The notes under the pieces were generated by a model. That model was not told where the DNA came from and ran no database searches. It worked only from the letters and a program-made list of their open reading frames with translations. From Bacteroidaceae bacterium (GTDB lineage: Bacteria > Bacteroidota > Bacteroidia > Bacteroidales > Bacteroidaceae), in the NCBI GenBank assembly GCA_024398405.1, contig JAKSJE010000016.1, positions 1 through 33,938 on the forward strand: 33,938 bases of DNA, in the 5' to 3' direction. Made by a program: the position numbers and the translations under genes. Below, piece after piece: positions 1-8,329 of the stretch (the stretch's first letter is position 1; the number at the start of each line of letters is the position of its first letter).

Positions 1-80
1 TTAGTAACAGGTGGTATATGGCTGTTAGTAACAGGTGGTATATGGCTGTTAGTAATGGGTGGTATATGGCTGTTAGTAAC
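1..80 (+). repeat. 24-bp tandem repeat array with TTAGTAAY core (array A)
   Basis: Three full 24-base units lie at 1-24, 25-48 and 49-72, and a fourth partial copy begins at 73 (TTAGTAAC). Units 1 and 2 are identical. Unit 3 differs at two bases, so its core reads TTAGTAATG. After the core each unit continues GGTGGTATATGGCTG. The array starts at the first base of the window, so it probably extends to the left. There are no unique spacers, so it is not a CRISPR. The core TTA(G/C)TAA is an odd-length palindrome, as is common for sites of dimeric DNA-binding proteins. It recurs in the array at 18815-18952. Function unknown. Confidence 0.9.
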
Positions 81-279
81 AAAAGCATGATTTCATCCGG
101 TATTTTCGGTTATTTCGTGCGATTGTGCTAACTTCGCTGTCGCGTGACGATGAGTCATTCGAACGCACAGGCATTATGGGTCGTTCAGGGCATGGCAGTC
201 TGATGCCACGTCTTCGGATGATCGGCATGCGCGGGTTTTGCCTTCTTACGGCGAGAAGGTGTGGAAACTTGTCAATTCT

Positions 280-311
280 TTTGGTGGATAGAATAATAAT
301 CTCTATATTTG
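280..311 (+). promoter_or_regulatory. Bacteroidota-type promoter for the fucosidase gene
   Basis: TTTG at 280-283, a 20-base gap, then TATATTTG at 304-311, matching the -33 TTTG / -7 TAnnTTTG pattern. The start codon at 320 follows after only 8 bases, so the predicted mRNA leader is a few bases at most. Confidence 0.6.
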
Positions 312-319
312 CAATCGCT

Positions 320-1624
320 ATGAAATCAAGATTATCAATCGTTCTGTTTTGCATTCTCCTCCCACTGAATGCGGCGGCTCAGGACTATGTTCCCACCGAT
401 GAGAATCTAAAAGCCCGTAGGGAGTTCTCGGACATGAAGTTCGGCATTTTCCTCCATTGGGGCATCTACAGCATGTTCGGCCAGGGTGAATGGTATCTCC
501 ATAATGCCGGCCTTGACCACAAGGAGTATGCCAAGGCCGCTGCCGGATTCTATCCTGCCTTGTTCGACGCCAAGGCATGGGTGACGGCCATCAAGGATGC
601 GGGCGCGAAGTACATCACCATCACGTCGCGCCATCACGACGGGTTCTCGATGTGGAACACGGCACAGTCGGACTACAACATAGTCAAGTCAACCCCTTTC
701 CGTCGTGACATACTCAAGGAACTTGCCGACGAATGCCATCGTCAGGGCATAATGATCAACTTCTATTATTCCCATCTCGACTGGACCCGTGAGGATTACC
801 CTTGGGGTCGCACCGGCCACGGCACTCACCGTGATTCCACCAAGGCGGACTGGCCTAAGTACTATCGGTTCATGAACAACCAGCTTACCGAGCTTCTCAC
901 CCAATATGGCAGGATAGGCGCCATATGGTTCGACGGGTTCTGGGACCATGACCACGACTCCGTACCGTTCGACTGGCAGTTGGGACCTCAGTACGAGCTT
1001 ATACACAGACTTCAGCCATCATGCCTTGTCGGCAACAACCATCACGTTGAGATCCATCCCGGGGAGGACATACAGATATTCGAGCGTGATGTTCCCGGAG
1101 AGAACAAGGCCGGGTACTCCGAAGGTGTCAGCATCAGCCGCCTGCCTCTTGAGACGTGCCAGACGATGAACGGCATGTGGGGCTATAAGATCACAGACCA
1201 GAACTACAAGACGGCCAGCGAACTGATACGCCTGCTTGTCCGCACTTCCGGCAAAGGCGCCAACCTCCTTCTCAACATAGGTCCTCAACCAAGCGGCGAA
1301 CTACCTGCCACCGCACTCTCACGGCTGAGGGAAATAGGTGACTGGCTCAGGCAATACGGAGAGAGCATATATGGCACTATGGCAGGAGACGTAGGCGCAC
1401 AGCCGTGGGGCGTGACAACGAGGAAAGGCAATGACCTCTACGTACATATCCTCGACTTGAAGGAAAACACGCTGCTCCTGCCCATCACATGCAAGGTGAA
1501 GGAGGCCAAGGTGCTCGCTGACGGCCGTCCTGTCAGGGTGAGGAGAACCAAGGCAGGAGTGCTTCTCACGCTGCCTGAGGTGCCGTCGGGAACTGACTAC
1601 ATACTCAAACTGACGACGAAATGA
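320..1624 (+). CDS. GH29 alpha-L-fucosidase, secreted
   Basis: A 434-residue glycoside hydrolase family 29 enzyme that removes terminal alpha-L-fucose from glycans, probably in the periplasm. The start at 320 gives a clean signal peptide (residues 1-21, ending NAAAQ). Family landmarks are FGIFLHWGIYS (41-51), the HHDGF segment (105-109) and IWFDGFWD, whose D205 fits the catalytic nucleophile. The acid/base is less certain; E255 or E261 are candidates. A C-terminal beta-rich region follows from about 385. The open frame runs upstream to 125, but that extension would bury the signal peptide. The gene overlaps cutC by four bases (ATGA), so the two are probably translationally coupled. No susC/susD pair is visible nearby, so this is not an obvious polysaccharide utilisation locus. 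Confidence 0.93.
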   Translation: MKSRLSIVLFCILLPLNAAAQDYVPTDENLKARREFSDMKFGIFLHWGIYSMFGQGEWYLHNAGLDHKEYAKAAAGFYPALFDAKAWVTAIKDAGAKYITITSRHHDGFSMWNTAQSDYNIVKSTPFRRDILKELADECHRQGIMINFYYSHLDWTREDYPWGRTGHGTHRDSTKADWPKYYRFMNNQLTELLTQYGRIGAIWFDGFWDHDHDSVPFDWQLGPQYELIHRLQPSCLVGNNHHVEIHPGEDIQIFERDVPGENKAGYSEGVSISRLPLETCQTMNGMWGYKITDQNYKTASELIRLLVRTSGKGANLLLNIGPQPSGELPATALSRLREIGDWLRQYGESIYGTMAGDVGAQPWGVTTRKGNDLYVHILDLKENTLLLPITCKVKEAKVLADGRPVRVRRTKAGVLLTLPEVPSGTDYILKLTTK

Positions 1625-2310
1625 TAGAAGTCTGTGCTGGGACCATCGGAAGCGTCCTCGCCGCCCATCGTGGCGGGGCAGACAGAGTCGAGCTCTGTTC
1701 CGCACTCAGCGAAGGCGGGCTGACTCCTTCTGCTGGCATGATAAGGATGGCTAAGGAATGCGAGGGTCTGAAGGTGCATGTGCTCATACGTCCACGTTCC
1801 GGGGATTTCGTCTATTCCATTCCGGAAGTACGCACCATGGAGCTCGACATTCTCAATGCCAGACAACTCGGCGCTGACGGAGTGGTCATTGGAGCATTGA
1901 CTGCCGACGGCGAAATCGACCTGCCTGTCTGCCGACGCCTCGCCGACGCCGCCAGAGGAATGTCAATCACCTTCCATAGGGCATTCGACGTATGTAGAAG
2001 ACCTTATGAGGCGCTTGAACAGATTATCTCCCTTGGTTGTGACCGCCTGCTCACATCAGGTCAGGCCTCAACGGCGGAGGAGGGAATACCAGTACTGGGG
2101 CGACTTGTGCGTCAATCGGCCGGGCGCATCATCATCATGCCAGGCAGTGGAGTCAACCCACGAAATGCCCTGCACATCCTCAGAGAGACAGGAGCGACGG
2201 AAATACACGGCTCGTTCCGTTCCTCCACGCAGACCACCCATCCTGAGACCGACGAGGCATCAGTATCGGCACTGAGGAAACTGCTCTCGTCAGTTTGCCA
2301 CGGCTCCTGA
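1621..2310 (+). CDS. cutC: CutC family protein
   Basis: A 229-residue TIM-barrel protein of the CutC family. The N-terminus (MIEVCAGTIGSVLAAHRGG, then ADRVELC) and the segment ITFHRAFDVC are family hallmarks, followed by LTSGQ and the phosphate-loop-like PGSGVN. The family was named for copper homeostasis in E. coli, a role that has been disputed, and no enzymatic activity can be read from this sequence. The start codon overlaps the fucosidase stop, so both proteins are probably made from one mRNA. That context fits a carbohydrate-related role better than a copper role, but this is inference. Confidence 0.92.
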   Translation: MIEVCAGTIGSVLAAHRGGADRVELCSALSEGGLTPSAGMIRMAKECEGLKVHVLIRPRSGDFVYSIPEVRTMELDILNARQLGADGVVIGALTADGEIDLPVCRRLADAARGMSITFHRAFDVCRRPYEALEQIISLGCDRLLTSGQASTAEEGIPVLGRLVRQSAGRIIIMPGSGVNPRNALHILRETGATEIHGSFRSSTQTTHPETDEASVSALRKLLSSVCHGS

Positions 2311-2401
2311 CATATGCCTGCAACCCCCATAGACAGTTAACCCGGAAATCACAGGAAATATACTCATAGAATGCCTACTGGGCATCAGAACCCGACAGAC
2401 A

Positions 2402-3154
2402 ATGAAAAGAAACTATCACATGAACCTGATTGCGGCATTCGCGATTTCGATGTTTACGATTGCCTGCTCCAACAACGGCAGGCAGGTTTCCCCTGAGATG
2501 GACAGCTCGCAGTTCGTCCTGATAGCAGAACACATTCCTGATGCGATTCTGGAAATCCGCTACTACAGCACCTACAATTTCATCGGCGACCGCATACCAG
2601 GCTATGAGGAGCCGGTGGCGATTCTCAGCCGTCAGGCAGCCGACTCGCTCAGGGAGGTCAGCGATGACCTGATAGGGCAAGGCTATCGTCTCAAGATCTT
2701 CGACGCCTATCGTCCCCAACGTGCGGTGGATTACTTCATGCAATGGGCTGGAGATACGGCTGACGTGAGGATGAAGGAGTATTTCTATCCTGAACTGGAG
2801 AAGTCGGTGCTTGTGCCTCGTGGGTATATCGCAGAGAAAAGCGGCCACACCCGTGGCTCAACCGTTGACCTCACCCTCTTTGACATGAGGACGGAGAAGG
2901 AGGTTGACATGGGGTGCACTTTCGACTATTTCGGGCTGGCGTCGCATCCTGACGTCCTTCCCGGACAGGAGGTGGGAGCCTACGAGCCGATCAACGAGGA
3001 GCAGTATCGCCACCGGATGATCCTCCGGGAGGTTATGCTTCGCCACGGCTTCAAGCCATACGACAGTGAATGGTGGCATTTCACTCTGAAAGACGAACCG
3101 TTTCCCGATACCTATTTCGATTTCCCGGTCTCAACGGAAAGCGTCGGAGACTGA
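2402..3154 (+). CDS. D-Ala-D-Ala dipeptidase (VanX/DdpX family), probable lipoprotein
   Basis: A 250-residue zinc dipeptidase of peptidase family M15D, which hydrolyses D-alanyl-D-alanine. The N-terminus is a lipoprotein signal (hydrophobic stretch, then FTIAC with the lipid-modified Cys at residue 22). Zinc ligands are visible as H149 and D156 (SGHTRGSTVDLTL) and H226 (EWWHF); E223 fits the catalytic base, and R104 (DAYRP) the conserved arginine. As an envelope lipoprotein it would act outside the cytoplasm, on wall-derived dipeptide rather than the cytoplasmic precursor pool, so a salvage role is likelier than vancomycin resistance; no vanH, vanA or vanRS is nearby. It lies 91 bp after cutC with no clear promoter between, and is convergent with ftsZ (52 bp between stops). 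Confidence 0.9.
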   Translation: MKRNYHMNLIAAFAISMFTIACSNNGRQVSPEMDSSQFVLIAEHIPDAILEIRYYSTYNFIGDRIPGYEEPVAILSRQAADSLREVSDDLIGQGYRLKIFDAYRPQRAVDYFMQWAGDTADVRMKEYFYPELEKSVLVPRGYIAEKSGHTRGSTVDLTLFDMRTEKEVDMGCTFDYFGLASHPDVLPGQEVGAYEPINEEQYRHRMILREVMLRHGFKPYDSEWWHFTLKDEPFPDTYFDFPVSTESVGD

Positions 3155-3173
3155 ATCAGCACAAGCGGCTCTG

Positions 3174-3191
3174 CAATCATTTGGATGATTG
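3174..3191. terminator. Possible bidirectional hairpin between the dipeptidase gene and ftsZ
   Basis: A perfect 7-bp inverted repeat, CAATCAT (3174-3180) and ATGATTG (3185-3191), around a TTGG loop, sits in the middle of the 52-bp gap between two convergent genes. There is no T-run on either side, so it is a weak terminator by intrinsic rules. Position is the main argument. Confidence 0.35.
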
Positions 3192-3206
3192 GTGCATCCG
3201 GCATGG

Positions 3207-4493
3207 TCAGGCGTTCTCTGCCGATTTCTCAGAGAACAGTTTATTGGTTTCCTTATTGCGCTTGTATGTAGGTTGTGACTCGACCATGCTGATAAGATCG
3301 TCGTTGTCCAAGTCGCAGTCACGGAAGATATAGCTATAGATCATGCGATGGATTCTGCCACCCTTTCGGTCAGGTCCGTAAACCTGCTCACGACGTTCCT
3401 GGCGGTGCATGGCCTCTTCACGGCGTTCAGCCTCGCGCTGGATATCGACCTCGAGGCGCTCGCTGACACGTTTGTTCATCTCCGGAGTGTTGATGTTCTG
3501 AACTCCGAAGCCAGTGGCAAGCACAGTGACCTTTACCCTGTCGCCGAGTGACGCGTCAACGGACAGCCCCCATTTCGTCTCTACGTCCTCAATGGTCTTC
3601 ATCTTATCCATGAAGTCATTGATTTCGTTCATCTCGTCCATCATGAGGGTGTTGTTTCCACTCTCGGATGTCTCATCGCCACAGAAGGAGATATGAAGGA
3701 GAACCTTGCGGGAATGGTATATGTCGTTGTTGTTGAGTAGCGGTGAGTGGAGGGCGCTCTCGATGGCTTTGGAGATTCTGCATTCGCCTCTGCCGTAGCC
3801 TGAGCTCATGATAGCCACGCCTCCGTCTTTGAGTACGGTGCGTACGTCATTGAAGTCGAGGTTGATGATGCCGTGCATGGTGATGATCTCAGCTATGCTG
3901 CGTGCTGCGTTGCACAATGTGTCATCGGCCTTCGCGAACGCATTGAGAACCGAGAGGTCCTGATAGATCTCACGAAGACGTTCGTTGTTGATGACGAGTA
4001 GGGCATCGACGTTCTCGCTGATGAGTTCGACTCCGTCGAGGGCCTGGTCTATCTTCTTGTTTCCTTCCCACCTGAATGGGATTGTCACTATGCCAACCGT
4101 AAGGATGCCGAGTTCCTTGGCGACCTTTGCGATGACAGGAGCAGCACCCGTTCCGGTGCCGCCGCCCATACCGGCTGTGATGAAGACCATCTTGGTGCCG
4201 TCGGAAAGCATTTGGTGAATATCGCTCATGCTGTCTTCTGCTGCCTTACGTCCGCATTCCGGCTTGTTGCCTGCTCCCAGACCCTCGCTACCTAACTGGA
4301 GCTTGTTAGGGACGGGGGAATCCTTTAGAGCCTTGTTGTCGGTATTGCACACGACGAACGACACATCGTGTATTCCTTCGTTATACATGTGGTTAACGGC
4401 ATTGCATCCACCGCCACCGACACCTATTACCTTGATAATACTGTCTTTAACCTGGTTGAAGTTATAGACGAATCCTTCTTTGTTCTCTGCCAT
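3207..4493 (-). CDS. ftsZ: Cell division GTPase FtsZ
   Basis: A 428-residue tubulin homologue that polymerises into the Z-ring at midcell. The nucleotide-binding core [14 protein letters not shown] (about 20-33), the tubulin signature GGGTGTG (110-116) and the catalytic T7 loop NLDFND (211-216, NxDxxD) are all present. After the C-terminal domain (to about 345) comes a charged linker rich in E, R and Q. The conserved [15 protein letters not shown] segment follows, probably the FtsA-binding peptide, with a short extra tail of about 15 residues behind it. It is the last gene of the dcw cluster, starting four bases after the ftsA stop, and is convergent with the dipeptidase gene. Confidence 0.98.
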   Translation of the reverse strand: MAENKEGFVYNFNQVKDSIIKVIGVGGGGCNAVNHMYNEGIHDVSFVVCNTDNKALKDSPVPNKLQLGSEGLGAGNKPECGRKAAEDSMSDIHQMLSDGTKMVFITAGMGGGTGTGAAPVIAKVAKELGILTVGIVTIPFRWEGNKKIDQALDGVELISENVDALLVINNERLREIYQDLSVLNAFAKADDTLCNAARSIAEIITMHGIINLDFNDVRTVLKDGGVAIMSSGYGRGECRISKAIESALHSPLLNNNDIYHSRKVLLHISFCGDETSESGNNTLMMDEMNEINDFMDKMKTIEDVETKWGLSVDASLGDRVKVTVLATGFGVQNINTPEMNKRVSERLEVDIQREAERREEAMHRQERREQVYGPDRKGGRIHRMIYSYIFRDCDLDNDDLISMVESQPTYKRNKETNKLFSEKSAENA

Positions 4494-4497
4494 GGTA

Positions 4498-6117
4498 CTA
4501 ATCTTTTTCAGTTAACAAATCATCTATCCAAGCAGTCAGTCTGGTGATGATGCCTGTCTCCTTCTCTGCCTGACGGACAGTGTCCTCAAGTTTCTTTATT
4601 TCATCGTCACGCTTGACAATGAGGCTTTCAGCCTCACGGAGTGACTGCTTGTACTTATCCTTGCCCATCAGCGTGCGTGTGGCTTGTTCGTATTCCGCCC
4701 CGAGTAATGAATTTGACTCGTTTATCAGTTCCTTGGCGTCATTGCGCACGTGTTTGTTGGCCTTGTGTTCCGTGACATCTTCGGTTGTATCCTGAATCTG
4801 CACAATCAACTCACGCAGTTTGCCCTTGTAGCCCTCGAGTGTCGCCAAGGCAGCATCTTCTTCCTTCTGAACGGATGTGGCATTGGCTTTCTTGGTACTT
4901 ATGTCGTTGTCTGTCTGCTGACGTACGAACATATCCGGATCGCCGATTTCGCCACTTACGCAGTTGTCAGTACCGGAGAGCAGCAGCGACACTACCGTAT
5001 TGGTTGTGCATTTGTCAAGAGACAGGTTCGTCAGCGTGCTGTTCTTGATTATTGGTTCGACGAGTTTCCTCGCTACACGGACCTTGTCTATATTAGTGTT
5101 GCGCATTACGGCGCGCTCAAGGTTCTTCAGGTTGGCTCCACCGCCTGTAAGGACTATTCCGCCCAACAGGTTCTCGGAATAATCAGAGCGTGAGATCTGA
5201 GTACGGACATTCGCGAGAATCTCAGTCAGACGTGCTTCGATGATGAATTGTATCTTCGCAATCTCAAAGTTGCGTCCGTCGGTAGTCACGTAATCGCCTT
5301 CGGACTCGTCGTCTTCGGAAGGATTGTCTCCTGGAACGGCATCGCCATACTTCATAAGCAGTTCCTTAGCCTCAGAGTATTCTATCTGGAGTGAACAGAG
5401 GTCCTGAATAATGTTGTTGAATCCCAAAGGGATGGTGCTGACCAGACGGACGATATTGTTCTTGAACACCACAACGGTAGTTGTTCCAGCCCCGAAATCG
5501 ATTAGGGCACAGCCTGAACGTTTCTCGGTCTCGGTGAGCACGTTCTTTGCCAGTTCATGAGCCGAAACCTTGAACCCGATAATGTCAATGTCAGTGTTGT
5601 CGAAGCAGGTGGTGATGTTGTTGATGAGCTTGCTGTTGGCAATCACATTGAGGAACCGTCCTTCGAGGTTGGTACCTACAATGCCAACAGGATCAGAAGT
5701 CACGTTGGAATCAACAATGAAATCCTGCGGGAAGGACTCAACGAGTTGATAGTCGTCACGAAGTACTTCACGACTCTCAGCGGTGACGGCGTCGATATGT
5801 GCCTGATTGATACAGGTCGGAGTCTGGAGGTTGCTCTGGACGAGCCTGAACTCGGAATGCAAAGACTGTCCTCCCAATCCTACGTAGATACGTGACACTT
5901 TATGCTTCATCGTTGTCTCGAGCCTACTGACCACGTTCTTGATGCACAAGGTGGTTTTCTCGATGTTATAGACCACACCGCGTTTCACGCAATCATGTGT
6001 CTGGTCTTCGGCATACGCAATAATCTGCATTGTGCCGTCTTTCATCTTTCCTGCAACGCCTGCAATCTTAGATGAACCGATCTCAATGGTGACGATAATA
6101 GGTTCAAACTCTCCCAT
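4498..6117 (-). CDS. ftsA: Cell division protein FtsA with long C-terminal coiled coil
   Basis: An actin-like ATPase that tethers FtsZ to the inner membrane. At 539 residues it is much longer than E. coli FtsA (about 420). The actin-fold core covers roughly 1-395: IEIGSSKIAG near the N-terminus, the SHS2 region about 85-170, and phosphate-binding motifs LIDFGAGTTTV (205-215) and VLTGGGANL (322-330). An acidic insert lies at 263-278. After the core, residues about 410-520 form a charged, heptad-like helix, followed by an amphipathic helix GIITRLTAWIDDLL (522-535) that fits the membrane-targeting sequence. The coiled coil therefore sits between the core and the membrane anchor. It lies 11 bp after ftsQ and four before ftsZ. 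Confidence 0.96.
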   Translation of the reverse strand: MGEFEPIIVTIEIGSSKIAGVAGKMKDGTMQIIAYAEDQTHDCVKRGVVYNIEKTTLCIKNVVSRLETTMKHKVSRIYVGLGGQSLHSEFRLVQSNLQTPTCINQAHIDAVTAESREVLRDDYQLVESFPQDFIVDSNVTSDPVGIVGTNLEGRFLNVIANSKLINNITTCFDNTDIDIIGFKVSAHELAKNVLTETEKRSGCALIDFGAGTTTVVVFKNNIVRLVSTIPLGFNNIIQDLCSLQIEYSEAKELLMKYGDAVPGDNPSEDDESEGDYVTTDGRNFEIAKIQFIIEARLTEILANVRTQISRSDYSENLLGGIVLTGGGANLKNLERAVMRNTNIDKVRVARKLVEPIIKNSTLTNLSLDKCTTNTVVSLLLSGTDNCVSGEIGDPDMFVRQQTDNDISTKKANATSVQKEEDAALATLEGYKGKLRELIVQIQDTTEDVTEHKANKHVRNDAKELINESNSLLGAEYEQATRTLMGKDKYKQSLREAESLIVKRDDEIKKLEDTVRQAEKETGIITRLTAWIDDLLTEKD

Positions 6118-6128
6118 AGACTTATTAT

Positions 6129-6956
6129 TTACTGGTTATTTGTTTCATTCTCATTCCGAATGTCCTCAGTCTTTTCCACTGTCTGGTGCTTAAGATGCTT
6201 CCTCTTCGTCCCTATCACCTGATTGGCGTATTCGAGATTGAGACGAGAGTAGATGTTCCATCCTACCTCGGGCATTGCCTTCTGATAGAACTGCTTCAGA
6301 CGGCTGAGCTTTCGCTCCACATCCGTCATCCTGCCAATATAGATAATCTGGTCTCCCACGCGCGGGACGCATTCGACCACGTACTGTCCTTCATCATCTT
6401 TCATGACATGGAGTTGCTCAATCTGGTTATTCCAGAAGTCATCGTGGCGAAGGAAATTGCCAAACTCCATGAGTGTCGTCGCTGCGTACTCCTTGGAAAT
6501 GCAGCCCGTAGCCACCACGATGTCGGTAGTGTAGCGCATGTCGTGGATTATGTTGCCGTGAGAGTCAACGAAATAGCCGTTTTCAGTGGAGTCGGGCAAC
6601 ACATACACTACAGGTGTGCGCATGATGACCGAGACACACACCTTGTTGGTGGATGTCTTGAAGCACTCGACGCTATCTACGTACTGGCTCCTGCTGATAG
6701 CGTCCTCAATCTTGGCGAGGTTGACATCATTCATCCTTTTCCCCGAAGGGTCGATCTTCGCCTCGGCTATCATGTCCCTCAGTCCGGACTCATCGAGGAA
6801 ACGGGCATTCAGGTCGTCTTTTATGTCGAACACCAGACCGCCGCAGACTGCCTCCTTGCTGGATTCCTGACGTACGGTGATGGCATAGACCATGTATGCC
6901 GAGACTGCTCCGATAAGTAGCAGGATTACTACGATGCGTGTTACCTTCTTTATCAT
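6129..6956 (-). CDS. ftsQ: Cell division protein FtsQ/DivIB
   Basis: A 275-residue bitopic membrane protein of the divisome. A short basic N-terminus precedes one membrane segment (about 5-26), then a POTRA-like region (VFDIKDDLNARFLDESGLRDMI, 42-63) and a beta domain. Sequence conservation in this family is low; the call rests on topology, length and position between murC and ftsA. The ATG overlaps the murC stop (ATGA). The last 30 residues are polar and probably disordered. FtsQ normally binds FtsL and FtsB and helps recruit FtsW/FtsI. Confidence 0.9.
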   Translation of the reverse strand: MIKKVTRIVVILLLIGAVSAYMVYAITVRQESSKEAVCGGLVFDIKDDLNARFLDESGLRDMIAEAKIDPSGKRMNDVNLAKIEDAISRSQYVDSVECFKTSTNKVCVSVIMRTPVVYVLPDSTENGYFVDSHGNIIHDMRYTTDIVVATGCISKEYAATTLMEFGNFLRHDDFWNNQIEQLHVMKDDEGQYVVECVPRVGDQIIYIGRMTDVERKLSRLKQFYQKAMPEVGWNIYSRLNLEYANQVIGTKRKHLKHQTVEKTEDIRNENETNNQ

Positions 6957-8329
6957 TTGTACTGACTGAGGATATCGGTTATTTGTGGTACGTAGTTATC
7001 TATGTCTCCGGCACCAAGTATGAGAAGCACGTCGAAGTCATGGGCCTCGGCTACTGAAAGCACGTCTTCTTTATGGATGAGTTCTTTCTCGACCCCTTCT
7101 CTCAGGTTGTCGTAGATTAACTTGCTGGTGACTCCAGGAATAGGAAGCTCGCGTGCTGGATAGATGTCGCATAGATAGACCTTGTCGAGCAGTGAGAGGC
7201 TATCGGCGAATTCCTTGTGGAAGTCGCGAGTCCGTGTGTAGAGGTGCGGCTGGAAGACTGCTGCGATTTTCCTGCCGGAATAGAGTTCTCTGATGGAACG
7301 CACACTCTGTGCTATCTCGTTCGGATGGTGTGCGTAGTCACTCAGGAGAACCATTCGGTCGGTCTTGATTCTGAAGTCGAACCTCCGGTCAACTCCGGAG
7401 AATGTCTTCATGCCTTCGCGAATCTCGTCGTCCGTCACACCGTTGAGCTGAGCCAATGCCATTGCGGCAATTCCATTGTCGATATTGATGCTGACGGGCA
7501 CACCCAACCGGACATCATGGATGACTCCTTTGGGTGATACGAAATCGAAGACGATATCTCCGTTACCGATGCGGATGTTCCCGGCATGGAAATCACCTCG
7601 GTCGCGTGAATACTCGTACACGGTCACACCGTCCTGAACGTCTGCCTTCATCTCAAGACCGGTATGGATGATGAGAGCACCTCCTGGTTTTATCAGTGAC
7701 GAGTATTTCCTGAAACTCTCGAGGTACGCTTCTTTTGTTCCGTAGATGTCGAGGTGATCGGGGTCTGTTGCCGTGATGACCGTCATGTAAGGGCTCAGCC
7801 AATGGAAGGAACGGTCGAATTCATCTGCCTCGATGACCACATAGTCGCTGTGATCTGACAGTATGTAGTTAGTGCCGTAGTTCTTCGTTATGCCACCGAG
7901 AAAGGCATTGCATCCTACGTGCGATTGATGAAGCAGATGGGCAGCCATTGACGAGGTAGTGGTCTTGCCGTGGGTTCCCGCCACGCAAAGCCCAAGATGC
8001 TCGCGTGTCAACGTACCGAGGACCTGCGCGCGTTTCTGTATTTCGAATCCGTTGCTACGGAAATACACCAGCTCGCTGTGGTTCTCTGGTATGGCAGGCG
8101 TGAACACCACCAGAGTGGATGCCTTGTCCTTGAAACATTCAGGGACCAGGCTGACGTCATCCTCGTAGTGTATCCGTGCGCCCTCTTCGATGAGTCTGCT
8201 CGTAAGTGGTGATGGGGTCTTGTCGTACCCACCGACATTGCAACCTTTGTTAAGGTAGTAACGTATCAAGGCACTCATGCCGATGCCCCCGGCTCCCACG
8301 AAATATACGTTCTTTACTTCAAGATTCAT
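6953..8329 (-). CDS. murC: UDP-N-acetylmuramate--L-alanine ligase MurC
   Basis: A 458-residue Mur ligase that adds the first stem-peptide residue, L-Ala, to UDP-MurNAc in the cytoplasm using ATP. Visible motifs are the N-terminal dinucleotide-like fold YFVGAGGIGMSAL (9-21), the ATP-binding GTHGKTTT (118-125), the DEFDRSF segment, and ATDPDHLDIY in the central domain. The start overlaps the murG stop by four bases, and the stop overlaps the ftsQ start in the same way, indicating tight translational coupling. No ddl gene sits between murC and ftsQ, unlike the E. coli dcw cluster. Confidence 0.98.
   Translation of the reverse strand: MNLEVKNVYFVGAGGIGMSALIRYYLNKGCNVGGYDKTPSPLTSRLIEEGARIHYEDDVSLVPECFKDKASTLVVFTPAIPENHSELVYFRSNGFEIQKRAQVLGTLTREHLGLCVAGTHGKTTTSSMAAHLLHQSHVGCNAFLGGITKNYGTNYILSDHSDYVVIEADEFDRSFHWLSPYMTVITATDPDHLDIYGTKEAYLESFRKYSSLIKPGGALIIHTGLEMKADVQDGVTVYEYSRDRGDFHAGNIRIGNGDIVFDFVSPKGVIHDVRLGVPVSINIDNGIAAMALAQLNGVTDDEIREGMKTFSGVDRRFDFRIKTDRMVLLSDYAHHPNEIAQSVRSIRELYSGRKIAAVFQPHLYTRTRDFHKEFADSLSLLDKVYLCDIYPARELPIPGVTSKLIYDNLREGVEKELIHKEDVLSVAEAHDFDVLLILGAGDIDNYVPQITDILSQYK

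Larger units (their letters stand above)
1..319. other. Gene-free upstream region of the fucosidase
   Basis: Besides array A (1-80) and the promoter at 280-311, this stretch shows little. An open frame continues upstream of the fucosidase to 125, but its translation looks like read-through of non-coding DNA and precedes a clear signal peptide, so I do not count it. A small 6-bp hairpin (CCTTCT at 241-246 with AGAAGG at 254-259) is the only other structure seen. No RNA gene recognised. Confidence 0.6.

Noticed and set aside
1-80. CRISPR array
   Set aside because: Units are directly contiguous with no unique spacers, and there are no cas genes.
125-319. N-terminal extension of the fucosidase ORF
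   Set aside because: It contains the promoter, is unlike the family and would place the signal peptide internally.
2371-2385. Terminator after cutC (ATGCC/GGCAT)
   Set aside because: A 5-bp stem with no T-run is too weak.
4496-4506. 11-base match (TACTAATCTTT) to array B at the ftsA/ftsZ junction
   Set aside because: It mostly encodes the Lys-Asp-stop end of ftsA, is a single copy and lacks the first T of the heptamer.
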